Below are positions 40,003 through 48,135 of a stretch of 64,000 nt of DNA, piece by piece (the stretch's first letter is position 1; each line of letters opens with the position of its first letter). Origin of the DNA: JBCCGI01 sp039029355 (lineage in GTDB: Bacteria; Planctomycetota; UBA1135; GCA-002686595); the NCBI GenBank assembly GCA_039029355.1, contig JBCCGI010000025.1, forward strand, positions 1-64,000. The letters run 5' to 3'. The notes under the pieces were generated by a model. That model was not told the origin of the DNA, searched no databases, and saw only the letters and a program-made list of their open reading frames with translations. The position numbers and the translations under genes were made by a program.

Positions 40003-41076
40003 TTGCTCACCAGCCGTGTTTCGAAACCGTTCCGCCGCAGCGTGATCGCCGCGGCCCTTGCCGCCGGGTTGTCCGGCACCTTCCTTGCCGCGAACGGAGC
40101 GCCCAACGAGTCCCTCGAGGGCGGGCGCGTGTTCGTGGCCGACCGCGCATCGGGCACCGTCTCGGTGATCGATGCGCGCACCAATCAGTTGGAGACGACG
40201 CTCTCGCTGCCGCCGGCGCCGAACGCCGCCGAGCCGATGTACGTCTTCTTCTCGCCGCTCCGCCGGCGTGTCTTCGTGGGCGACCGCGGCAACGACCGGG
40301 TGGTGGCCTTCAACGCGCGCACGTTGGCGGTCGAAGGCACCGCGAAGGCCGGTGCCGGGGTCTTCCACATGTGGGGCAACACCGACACGAAGCAGCTCTG
40401 GGTCAACAACGACGTCGACCTGACCGTCAGCGTGGTCGACATCGTGACGCTCGCAACGATCGCGACCGTCCCGATCCCGGCCGATCTGGTCGCGCTGGGC
40501 GGCAAGCCGCACGATGTGATCGTGGATCCGGACGGGGACCACGCCTACGTGAGCGTGACGAGCGTCAAGGGTCCCACCGACTACGTCGTGCGCTACGACG
40601 CGGCCACGTTTCAGGAGGTCGACCGGGTCGAGGTCGGCGACGACCCACACGTGTCGCTCAGCCAGAGCGACGAGCTGCTCTTCGTTCCCTGCCAGGACGC
40701 GGATGCCGTCTACGTGTTTGACCGCACCGACATGTCGAAGGTCAAGATCGTCGACGTGCCGGGCGCCCATGGAGCCGGCATGGTCCAGAGCGGGGCCACC
40801 TTCTACACGACCAACCTGCCCGGCGGCGGTCCGGACGCGCTCTACGCCATCGACACCGCGAGCCTGAACGTGGTCGGCACCCCGACCGACGCGCCGTACG
40901 ACACGCCACACAACATCGCGCTCTCGCGCAACGGAAAGAACCTGTACCTGACGCACTCGGGCTCGAAGGCCGACAAGGTCACCGTGTACTCGGTCCAACT
41001 GCCCGACCCAACGCCGGTGCTCGTGGCCGAAGTGACGGTGGGTCTGAACCCGTTCGGGCTGGCCTACGTGCCCTGA
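40003..41076 (+). CDS. Secreted YncE-like beta-propeller protein
   Basis: 357 residues from TTG 40003, chosen for the strong GGAGGAGG at 39990-39997 and the following signal peptide (RSVIAAALAAGLSGTFLAAN). Residues about 35-355 are a seven-bladed YVTN/YncE-type propeller: strands such as RVFVADRASGTVSVIDARTNQLETTLSLP, RRVFVGDRGNDRVVAFNARTLAV, LWVNNDVDLTVSVVDIVTLATIATV and LLFVPCQDADAVYVFDRTDMSK repeat about every 45 residues. Such domains bind partners or metals in the periplasm. It is convergent with the small secreted protein gene, and a perfect 14-bp hairpin lies between the two. Confidence 0.88.
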   Translation: MLTSRVSKPFRRSVIAAALAAGLSGTFLAANGAPNESLEGGRVFVADRASGTVSVIDARTNQLETTLSLPPAPNAAEPMYVFFSPLRRRVFVGDRGNDRVVAFNARTLAVEGTAKAGAGVFHMWGNTDTKQLWVNNDVDLTVSVVDIVTLATIATVPIPADLVALGGKPHDVIVDPDGDHAYVSVTSVKGPTDYVVRYDAATFQEVDRVEVGDDPHVSLSQSDELLFVPCQDADAVYVFDRTDMSKVKIVDVPGAHGAGMVQSGATFYTTNLPGGGPDALYAIDTASLNVVGTPTDAPYDTPHNIALSRNGKNLYLTHSGSKADKVTVYSVQLPDPTPVLVAEVTVGLNPFGLAYVP

Positions 41077-41134
41077 TTCGGAGGAGCGTCGCGCGGCCGC
41101 CGCGTGCGGCCGGGCGGCGCCTTCGCGCGTGCGA

Positions 41135-41166
41135 ACAACCCGCCGGCGGGAACGCCGGCGGGTTGT
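41135..41166. terminator. Bidirectional terminator hairpin
   Basis: ACAACCCGCCGGCG, 4-nt loop GGAA, CGCCGGCGGGTTGT. A perfect 14-bp stem between two convergent genes. No T-run on either side, but the stem is very stable. Confidence 0.8.
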
Positions 41167-41204
41167 GCAGCGCGCCGGCGGGCCGGCGCGGGACGCGGGT
41201 AGGT

Positions 41205-41567
41205 CTAGCAGTCCCCGAGGTCCGTGGCGCTGGTCACCTTCAGCACGCAGTCGTCGCAGTCGGCGTCGGTGACGAAGAAGCCGGTGAGCAACGCGACGTC
41301 GCCCGGACCGACGGCGACCGACGTCAGGTTGACGTAGATCGTCCGGCCGTTGATGGTGTCGACGAAGGTGCAGCCATCGAACTCATCGATGCAGCCCTCC
41401 ACCGTCACCGTGCCCGGCGGGCAGGGCGTCGGCGCGGCCGCTTCGACCGAGGCGGTGGGAGGCTCCGCCACAGCGGTGTCCAACGGACCGTCGGAGGCCG
41501 CGGCCGCGAGGTAGGTAGCCGAGGCGAACAGCGCGAGTCCGCAGGCGATCAGGCTCTTGCGTTTCAT
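41205..41567 (-). CDS. Small secreted cysteine-containing protein
   Basis: 120 residues with a signal peptide (KSLIACGLALFASATYLAAAA). The mature part is short, beta-rich and has about seven Cys in pairs (CPPGTVTVEGCIDEFDGCTF, DADCDDCVL). I do not recognise it; it may be a small extracellular protein stabilised by disulfides. The upstream region is AT-rich compared with the rest of the window (for example AGATTGTTGCGAGCTTTCTTAG). Function unknown. Confidence 0.6.
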   Translation of the reverse strand: MKRKSLIACGLALFASATYLAAAASDGPLDTAVAEPPTASVEAAAPTPCPPGTVTVEGCIDEFDGCTFVDTINGRTIYVNLTSVAVGPGDVALLTGFFVTDADCDDCVLKVTSATDLGDC

Positions 41568-41899
41568 AGATTGTTGCGAGCTTTCTTAGTAAGCGTCCTC
41601 TGCGGGAAGTGCATGCGAGGACTGGCAAGAGCACCTAGAACGACGCCGCGAGACTTCTAGCGAACAGGCTTCCACGCGCATCTCGAAGGAGCGCAACTGG
41701 GGGCGCGGAATCGCCTTGTGGCGGGTAAGCCTGCGGTAGTTGGCGAACGCCCGCCAGAGGCCCGAAAGATCGCGTTCTCGGTGCCCCCTACGGGTTTTGT
41801 AGCGCGGCTCGCAATGCCTATCGAGAAACACGCGAATGGGCAGGCACTAGCCACCGCGTTTGCAAACGCGACAAGGCCGCCCGCCCGCTCGGGTGCGGC
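41568..41899. other. Intergenic region without a confident gene
   Basis: About 330 bp between the small secreted protein and the VOC gene, noticeably lower in GC than its surroundings. It has a 16-bp palindrome at 41855-41870 and the terminator of the VOC gene. The minus strand encodes a short stretch (YKTRRGHRERDLSGLWRAFA) that could be a transposase fragment, but no family is certain. Confidence 0.45.
41855..41870. promoter_or_regulatory. Perfect 16-bp palindrome
   Basis: CGCGTTTGCAAACGCG, fully symmetric, close to the end of the VOC gene. It may be an operator or part of a replication/segregation site. A similar core (TTTGCAAA or TTGCAAAGCGCT) recurs at 42457-42473 and 31831-31841. Confidence 0.4.
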
Positions 41900-41901
41900 C
41901 T
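41874..41901 (-). terminator. Hairpin overlapping the VOC stop codon
   Basis: AGGCCGC, inner CCCG-ct-CGGG, GCGGCCT. The right arm contains the stop of the gene at 41900-42376. Not followed by a T-run. Confidence 0.45.
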
Positions 41902-42376
41902 AGTTCTGCCAGAGCCCGTGCTGAATGCCGCCCAGGATGTAGATCGCGAACGTGCCGACCCCGGGGATCTCGAACGGCGGGTGCGCGATCTCCGCTCCGC
42001 TCGCCTCAGCCGTGGCGACGGCCGCCTTGATGTCAGCGACCAACACGTAGGGGCGCACGACGGGCGTCTCGTCCGCCCGCATCGGCGCGCGCACGCCGAT
42101 CTCGCCGCCGCCCTTCAGGGTCGCAATGCGCGCGTTCCCGAAGAGCGCGTTCGGCTCGCTGAAGGTGACGCCGTGCAGCTTCGCCAGGGCCTTGCAGGTC
42201 TCTTCGGTGTCGGGCGTGACGATCTCCAGATACCGAACGGCGACGGCCGGCTCCTCCCGGGGCGCCGGTGCGGCCTGGGTCCCTTGTTCCTGGCGGGTCC
42301 ACGCGGGGACGGTGACGGCGCAGAGGATGAGGGCGCCCAAGAGCGGCGCGAGCGCGAGGCGGAAGGTGGTTTGCAT
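41900..42376 (-). CDS. Secreted VOC (glyoxalase-like) protein
   Basis: 158 residues with a signal peptide (ALAPLLGALILCAVTVPAW). The mature part (about residues 45-158) has one or two beta-alpha-beta-beta-beta units of the vicinal oxygen chelate fold: VRYLEIVTPDTEETCKALAKLHGVTF, RIATLKGGGEIGVRAP, VRPYVLVADIKAAVATAEASGAEIAHPP, GTFAIYILGG. Metal ligands of glyoxalases are not clearly present, so it may be a binding protein rather than an enzyme. The adjacent sulfatase-PhoD gene ends 153 bp upstream on the same strand. Confidence 0.7.
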   Translation of the reverse strand: MQTTFRLALAPLLGALILCAVTVPAWTRQEQGTQAAPAPREEPAVAVRYLEIVTPDTEETCKALAKLHGVTFSEPNALFGNARIATLKGGGEIGVRAPMRADETPVVRPYVLVADIKAAVATAEASGAEIAHPPFEIPGVGTFAIYILGGIQHGLWQN

Positions 42377-42529
42377 CGGGGTAGCTCCTAGCAGATCGAG
42401 CCGTGCTCGTCGGTGAGCGGCGCTCGGGGTGGGCCGAACGATAGCGCGCGCGCGGGAGCGCTTGCAAAGCGCTGCGGGGCGGAATCGCCGTTTTTGGGCG
42501 GCCCGTCCGGCCGGGAGCTTCCTTGGCGG

Positions 42530-45274
42530 CTACCGCGGCGCCGCGATCGTGACCTCGTGGACCACGTTCCCATCGACGTCGTGGTGGCGCACGACCGCGG
42601 CCGACGCCGCGACCTCGACCGACGCGAAGCCTCCGGCGATGCGGAGGAACGGCTGCCATGGCTCCTGGCGGTCGCGCCGAAAGCCGCCCGCGTGGGCGTC
42701 GGACGAGGCTCCGCAGCCGAACTCCTGGAGGCCCGTCTCCGGGTCGATCGAGTGGTACTGCCAGTGGCGGTCGCCGTTGACGACGAAGCAGCCGGGGGTG
42801 GCCTCGAGCAGCGCGCGCAGGCGCTCGCCCTCGGAGGCGAACCCCGCGTTCGCGTGGTTGTCGTTCTTCGACGGGCGGTCGGGTCCGACGACCGGAGTGG
42901 CCGACACGTAGATCTTGAAGGCCGCGTCCGAGGCGGACAGCGAGCGCTCGAGCCACGCCCACTGCTCGGCGCCGAGGATGCTCTTGCCGGCGCCGTCGGG
43001 CTCGCGGTTGGGCGTGCGGAACTCGCGCCCTTCGGGAAGCCAGATCTGGAGGTGCTCGCCCCAGCGGAAGGTGCGGAAGGGCCGCTCGGACTGCGGCACC
43101 TGCTCGCGCCAGATCCGGATCCCGGTCTCGAAGGTCAGCTCGCCGTAGCTCTGCCCCGGCCAGCAGTCGTCGCGCAGCACGTCGTGGTCGTCGTGCATCC
43201 AATAGCTCGGAACCTCGGCGTGGAACGTCACGAGGCGCGGGAGCGCGTACATGCGGTTCCACTTGTAGCGGGCCGTCGCGACGTCCTTGGCGAAGGGGGC
43301 GGGCTTGTCGTAGTAGATCGTGTCGCCGGTCTGGACGAAAAAGGCCGGGTCCAGCGCCAACATCGAGCGGTAGATGCGATGCCCGTCGTCCGGGTCGTCG
43401 CGGCGCGGGAAGTCCTGGCAAGACGACACGACGAACCGGACCGCCTCGTCAGCGCCGGGGGCCGGAGCGGTGGTGAAGGAACCGGCGAAGGAGCAGCTCG
43501 GCCCTGCCTCACCCGCGCGCCCCTGGGCCTCGAGCGCGTAGGCGGTCGCCGGGCTCAGGCCCTCAACCCGCACCTGGGCGCAGAAATCGGTCGAGGCCGT
43601 CGCGTCGATCCAGTCGGTGGTGCTCACCGCATCGGGCGCATCCACCTTCCAGTAGGCGAAGCGCACCTCGCCCTCCGCGCCCGGCACGCGCCAGTGCGGC
43701 CGCAGCGGATCCCATGCGTCGATGCGGGCCAGCGCCTGGTCGTGGCGCGTCAGCCGTGTCCAAAGGACGGCGCTCGTGTCGGTCACCTCGCCGATCTTGA
43801 TGCCGTTCGCGTGGCCGACCGTCGGCTTCCAGACGCCGCCGCCGAAGTACGGGAAGGCGTCGAGCTCGCTCCAGTCGCCCGAGCTGCGCGGGTCGCCCGT
43901 GGCGGCGAGCTCAGCGTCGAGCCGCGCCGCGAGGCGCGCCTTGTCCTCGGCGTACCCGGGATCCGCGGCCACGTTGCGGAGCTGATCGGGATCGGCGAGC
44001 ACGTCGTAGAGCTCCTCGGCCGGCCGCTTGCCGAAGCTCCACTCGAAGAAGCGCCGCTCCTCGTCGGAGTGCTCCAGGGCGAGGATCGCGCCCTTCGTCA
44101 GCCCCTGGCCGCGTCCGCCTGCGGGGTCGCAGTCGGCGAAGATCGGCGGGTCGCCCGCGGGCCAGCGCTCCGGCGCCCCGTTGCGCAGATAGGCCCAGCG
44201 GGCGGTCCGGATGCCCCGCGCGGGATAGCCGGCGGCGCCGGGGCGGCCGGCGGTGTGGCGCTCGCGCCCGAAGACCACGTAGGACCGGTCCACCTGCGGA
44301 CGACCCGCCTCGGGGAAGAGCAGCGGCAAGAGCGAACGCCCGGTCAGCGCGTCGGGGAGCGCCACGTCGGCCGCCTCCAGGAACGTCGGCGCGAGGTCCA
44401 CCAACGATACGAAGGCCGAGACGGATCCGGCCGCCGCCCGCCCGGCGCCGGTCGGCCGGACCTCGGCTCCCCAGCGAAGCGCGAGCGGCACGCGGACACC
44501 GTGGTCGTAGAGGTTGGTCTTGCACCGCGGGAACGGCATGCCGTGGTCGCCGGTCACGACGACGATCGTGCGCTCTAGCTCGCCGAGCTCCTCCAACCGC
44601 GCGAGCGCGCGCCCGACGTCGCGGTCGAAACGCTGCACCTCGAAGTAGTAGTCGGCGACGTCCGAGCGGACCTCCTCGACGTCGGGGAAGAAGCCCGGAA
44701 GCGCGATCGCGTCGAGGTCCATGCCGCTCGCGCGCCCCGATCCGCGCTCATAGCCGCGGTGGGGGTCGGACGCCCCCAGCCAGAAGCAGAACGGCGCGCC
44801 GTCGGGCCGCGCGGCCAGGAACTCGTCGAAGCCGCCGCGGTACTCGGTGCCGGCGGGGTGGCTCCCGTCGTAGCCGCCGAGGGCGATGCGCCCCGGGCCC
44901 CAGCTCTTGCGCCAACGCCCGACGTGGTAGCCGGCCTGCTCGAGCAGCAGCGGGTAGGTCGGATGCTCGACGTCGAGCCAGCTCCACAGGTTCGCGCCGG
45001 CCCCGAGCCGCCAGAAGTGTTGCCCGGTCAGGATCGCGTTGCGGCTCGGCGTGCAGGACGGGCTGGAGACGTAGGCGTGCTCGAAGAGGACCCCCTCCGC
45101 GGCGACGCGGTCGAAGGTCGGGGTCTGGACGACCGGGTCGCCGTACGCGCCGGCGTGCGGCCAGCCCCAGTCGTCGGCGATGCAGAAGAGGATGTTGGGC
45201 TCTCCGGCGACCGCGGTCGAGGCGAGGACGAGGCAGGCGACGAGCGTGGTGAGGTGGCGGTCCATCGCGCGCAT
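42530..45274 (-). CDS. Sulfatase fused to PhoD-like metallophosphatase
   Basis: 914 residues; ATG 45274 gives the signal peptide (LTTLVACLVLASTAVAG), ATG 45265 is possible. The N-terminal half (about 25-490) is a sulfatase: EPNILFCIADDWGWPHAG, formylglycine signature SCTPSR (Cys74), ILTGQH, and VVTGDHGMPFPR. The C-terminal half (about 510-914) is a PhoD-type phosphodiesterase: SSCQDFPRRDDPDDGHRIY, FVQTGDTIYYD, WMHDDHDVLRDDCWPG and FVVNGDRHWQY are its metal ligands. A fibronectin-like segment (VGHANGIKIGEVTDTSAVLWTRLT) joins them, as in PhoD N-terminal domains. Both catalytic centres appear intact. The protein could remove sulfate and phosphate from the same extracellular polymer (inference). 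I know of no other sulfatase-PhoD fusion. Confidence 0.85.
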   Translation of the reverse strand: MRAMDRHLTTLVACLVLASTAVAGEPNILFCIADDWGWPHAGAYGDPVVQTPTFDRVAAEGVLFEHAYVSSPSCTPSRNAILTGQHFWRLGAGANLWSWLDVEHPTYPLLLEQAGYHVGRWRKSWGPGRIALGGYDGSHPAGTEYRGGFDEFLAARPDGAPFCFWLGASDPHRGYERGSGRASGMDLDAIALPGFFPDVEEVRSDVADYYFEVQRFDRDVGRALARLEELGELERTIVVVTGDHGMPFPRCKTNLYDHGVRVPLALRWGAEVRPTGAGRAAAGSVSAFVSLVDLAPTFLEAADVALPDALTGRSLLPLLFPEAGRPQVDRSYVVFGRERHTAGRPGAAGYPARGIRTARWAYLRNGAPERWPAGDPPIFADCDPAGGRGQGLTKGAILALEHSDEERRFFEWSFGKRPAEELYDVLADPDQLRNVAADPGYAEDKARLAARLDAELAATGDPRSSGDWSELDAFPYFGGGVWKPTVGHANGIKIGEVTDTSAVLWTRLTRHDQALARIDAWDPLRPHWRVPGAEGEVRFAYWKVDAPDAVSTTDWIDATASTDFCAQVRVEGLSPATAYALEAQGRAGEAGPSCSFAGSFTTAPAPGADEAVRFVVSSCQDFPRRDDPDDGHRIYRSMLALDPAFFVQTGDTIYYDKPAPFAKDVATARYKWNRMYALPRLVTFHAEVPSYWMHDDHDVLRDDCWPGQSYGELTFETGIRIWREQVPQSERPFRTFRWGEHLQIWLPEGREFRTPNREPDGAGKSILGAEQWAWLERSLSASDAAFKIYVSATPVVGPDRPSKNDNHANAGFASEGERLRALLEATPGCFVVNGDRHWQYHSIDPETGLQEFGCGASSDAHAGGFRRDRQEPWQPFLRIAGGFASVEVAASAAVVRHHDVDGNVVHEVTIAAPR

Positions 45275-45374
45275 TGTGCCAGGCGGACCCGGGGCGAGCG
45301 ACACGGCGGCGCGCGGCGCCGGCGACGGCTCCCGGGAACCGCAGTCCGGTGTCCCGGGAGGTCGCATGCGCGCC

Positions 45375-47120
45375 CTAGAACGTGCCGATCGTCACGTCCA
45401 GCGCGTTCGTGAACTGCAGCGTCGTCGGCAGCGGCGCGACGCGCAGGTAGCCGCCCTGGGCGCAGAACGAGAAGCCGACGAGGTTGCAGTCCTCGGGAAT
45501 CGGTACCTGCAGCGGCAGCCCGGTCGGTTGCGACAGGAGCTGAAAGAAGAGCGCGGTGGGGTCGCACAGCAGCGTGCCGCTGGGCGGCGGCAGGATGCCG
45601 GGCAGGTCGGTCGGGTTCAGTGAGGCCAAGAGGCCCGGAGCGCTCTCGACGTCGCCGGCGACCGGCACGACCAGCGGATCCCAGACGCGGCCCACCACGG
45701 GCCCGCAGGTTACGCCCGGCAAGAGCTGCGCGGGGTTCGGCGCCACGACGCTGTTGCGGGCGAGCTCCACGGCCGCGAGCGGCAGGGGGCAGACCGTTAC
45801 CGGCTCGGGGTCGTCGTACGCGAGGCAGTCGACGTACATCGGGACGCCGCCGAGCACGGGCTCGGCCTCGATGAGCGCGATGCGGTTGCAGCCGCTCGGG
45901 TCGGAAACGGTCAGCGCCTCGACCACGCCGCCCACGGACGTCGCGGTCGCGTCGACCACGTTGCCGTACACGTCGTACGCAACGACCACGGCCTGGACCG
46001 CCGAGCAGAAGTCGGCGCGGAAGGAGTTGACCCCCGCCGGCCCGCCGTCGCGCCGGAACGCGCACCACCAGCCGTCATCCGTGCACGGGCCTCCACAGGG
46101 CTGCGCGATGGAGGCGCAGGGGGCGAGTCCGATCGAGCAGCCCGGGTCGAGCTCGACGACGACGTCCGAGGCGGTGGCACCGAGCGCATCGACCGCGCTC
46201 CCGAAGACGATGTTCTGGCTCTGCAGATACTGGTCGGTGACCGTCGTTGTGCCCGGGCAGGGCGTGGGGGAGCCGCCGTCCTCCGGCGTGAGCCCGAAGT
46301 CGAGCCGGCAGACCGGGTCGCAGAAGACGTCGAGGTTGAAGCTGCCCTGCTCTCCGAAGGCGCTGCCGACCTGGAGGTAGTACTCCTTGCCCGCCTCCAC
46401 CGGGAACGACACCAGCGGCGCGTCGCCGCAGAACAGGCTGTCGCACTCGAGCAGGGTCAGGTCGCCGCAGGTCCCGTCGTACGCCCCGAGGGTCGCGTAG
46501 AAGCTGGCGCCGAAGCTGCAGATGCTGGCCGTGGCGACTCCGCTGCAGCTGGGCGTGTAGCGATACCAAACGTCGAAGGCGGCGCAGCCGGGGCCGTCGG
46601 TCGTGGCGTTGACCGTGGAGCCCGACACAAATCCCTCGCCGATGGGGGTCGCCTGCGAGCAGAAGTCGTTGGGCTGGAACACGCCGTTGCAGTCCACCAC
46701 CATGGTGAAGCTGCCCTGCTCGCCGAAGGCGCTGCCGACCTGGATGTAGTAGGTCTCGTCGAACGTGACCGGGAAGCTGATCTCCGGCGCGTCGCCGCAG
46801 GCGAAGGAGTTGCAGTCGAGCAGCGTGAGGCTCCCGCAGTCGCCGGAGAACCCTCCCAGGGTGACGGAGAAGTCCGCGCTGCCCGGGGGCGCGCACAGCG
46901 TAGCGGTCGCCGTGCCCGTGCACGGCGCGGTGTACTCGTACCAGACGTCGATCAGCGCGCAGCCGACGCCGCTGGTCGTCGCGCCAAGCGTCGAGCCGGA
47001 AACGAAGGCCGGAATGCCCGGCGGCACGGGGGTGGCGTTCGCGCACTCGTCCTGGGAGTGCGCGGCTACTGTCAGAGTGGTCAGGAGGCCGGCGGCAAGC
47101 GGGAGTGAGACGCGGTTCAA
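45375..47120 (-). CDS. Secreted protein with two PPC-like domains and C-terminal module
   Basis: 581 residues from TTG 47120, chosen because AAGGAGAAG lies 8 nt upstream and a signal peptide follows (LAAGLLTTLTVAA). Two tandem units (about 25-140 and 150-260) share the pattern DECANATPVPPGIPAFVSGST, YTAPCTGTATATLC, LLDCNSFACGD and YYIQVGSAFGEQGSF. They look like bacterial pre-peptidase C-terminal (PPC) or similar beta-sandwich domains with fixed disulfides. The last about 140 residues (VAPNPAQLLPG, GTLLCDPT, VPIPEDCNLVGFSFCAQGG, FTNALDVTIGTF) are the shared C-terminal module. No catalytic domain is visible, so it is likely structural or binding. It is divergent from the DUF2071 gene. Confidence 0.8.
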   Translation of the reverse strand: MNRVSLPLAAGLLTTLTVAAHSQDECANATPVPPGIPAFVSGSTLGATTSGVGCALIDVWYEYTAPCTGTATATLCAPPGSADFSVTLGGFSGDCGSLTLLDCNSFACGDAPEISFPVTFDETYYIQVGSAFGEQGSFTMVVDCNGVFQPNDFCSQATPIGEGFVSGSTVNATTDGPGCAAFDVWYRYTPSCSGVATASICSFGASFYATLGAYDGTCGDLTLLECDSLFCGDAPLVSFPVEAGKEYYLQVGSAFGEQGSFNLDVFCDPVCRLDFGLTPEDGGSPTPCPGTTTVTDQYLQSQNIVFGSAVDALGATASDVVVELDPGCSIGLAPCASIAQPCGGPCTDDGWWCAFRRDGGPAGVNSFRADFCSAVQAVVVAYDVYGNVVDATATSVGGVVEALTVSDPSGCNRIALIEAEPVLGGVPMYVDCLAYDDPEPVTVCPLPLAAVELARNSVVAPNPAQLLPGVTCGPVVGRVWDPLVVPVAGDVESAPGLLASLNPTDLPGILPPPSGTLLCDPTALFFQLLSQPTGLPLQVPIPEDCNLVGFSFCAQGGYLRVAPLPTTLQFTNALDVTIGTF

Positions 47121-47323
47121 GGAAACTTCTCCTTCGGAACGATCGGCAGGGTTGAGGGGAGCCGGCGCAGCGCGGCTGCACCGACCGTTTGCGAACGTTG
47201 TGACCTGCGCGAATCTGATCCGCGCTGCGCGCGAAGCACAAGGAGAACAGGAGTGTGGAAAGCACGTGTAGGGCCGCGCCCCGCGGTCCCGTACCATGCG
47301 GAGTCAGCACCGGTTCCAAGAGC

Positions 47324-48073
47324 ATGCCTCCCCGCCTCGACCGCGCATCGACCCACCACCGGCCGTGGCCGCTGCCCGAGCGTCCCTGGGCGCTGCGCAT
47401 GCGCTGGCACGACCTGGCTTTCCTGCACTGGCCCGTCCCGGCGGAGGCGCTGCGGAGCCACGTGCCCGACGGACTCGAGCTCGATACGTTCGACGGCAGC
47501 GCGTGGCTCGGCGTCGTTCCCTTCCGGATGAGTGGCGTCTGCCCGCGCTTCACGCCGGCGCTGCCGGGGCTCTCGGCCTTCCCCGAGCTCAACCTGCGCA
47601 CCTACGTCCGGGCCGAGGGCAAGCCGGGCGTGTGGTTCTTCAGCCTCGACGTGCCGAACCCGCTGGCCGTCTGGGTCGCACGGGCGGGCTTTCACCTGCC
47701 GTACAACCGCGCGCGCATGCGCTTCCGGCGAGCGGGAGCCGCGATCGACTACACCAGCGCGCGCCGCGAAGGCGGACGCGAGGTCGGCTTCGAGGGCTCC
47801 TACGAGCCCGCCGGCGACGTCGAGCGGTCGCGCCCAGGGTCGATCGACGCCTGGCTGACCGAGCGCTACTGCCTGTACTCCGCCGATCGCCGCGGGCGGC
47901 TCTGCCGCGGCGATATCCACCACGAGCCCTGGCCGCTGCGGCCGGCGCGGGTCGAGCTGCGCTCGAACACGCTGGCCGCGCCGCTCGGCGTCCGGCTGCC
48001 CGACACGGAGCCGCTCGCGCACTTCGCCGGCGAGCTCGACGTCGTGGCCTGGCTCCTGGAGCGCGTGGGCTGA
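47324..48073 (+). CDS. DUF2071 (YqjF-like) protein
   Basis: 249 residues from ATG 47324, 27 nt after the TACCAT -10 candidate at 47292-47297. The family pattern is present: RMRWHDLAFLHWPVPAEALRSHVPDGLELDTFDGSAWLGVVPF, RVxGxxPR-like SGVCPRFTPALP, FPELNLRTYVR, GVWFFSLDVPNPLAVWVAR and PYNRARM. DUF2071 proteins are close to the acetoacetate decarboxylase fold; their substrate is not established. The length matches the family. No signal peptide, so cytosolic. It is divergent from the PPC-like gene and followed 62 bp later by the DUF1553 gene. Confidence 0.9.
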   Translation: MPPRLDRASTHHRPWPLPERPWALRMRWHDLAFLHWPVPAEALRSHVPDGLELDTFDGSAWLGVVPFRMSGVCPRFTPALPGLSAFPELNLRTYVRAEGKPGVWFFSLDVPNPLAVWVARAGFHLPYNRARMRFRRAGAAIDYTSARREGGREVGFEGSYEPAGDVERSRPGSIDAWLTERYCLYSADRRGRLCRGDIHHEPWPLRPARVELRSNTLAAPLGVRLPDTEPLAHFAGELDVVAWLLERVG

Positions 48074-48135
48074 TCTCGCGTCGACCTGCCCGCGAGGCGT
48101 AACACCGGCGCACGGCGTGGAGGTAGAATCCCGGC

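Noticed and set aside
41586..41854. Transposase remnant on the minus strand
   Set aside because: YKTRRGHRERDLSGLWRAFA looks like an IS fragment, but no family motif or terminal inverted repeat can be shown.
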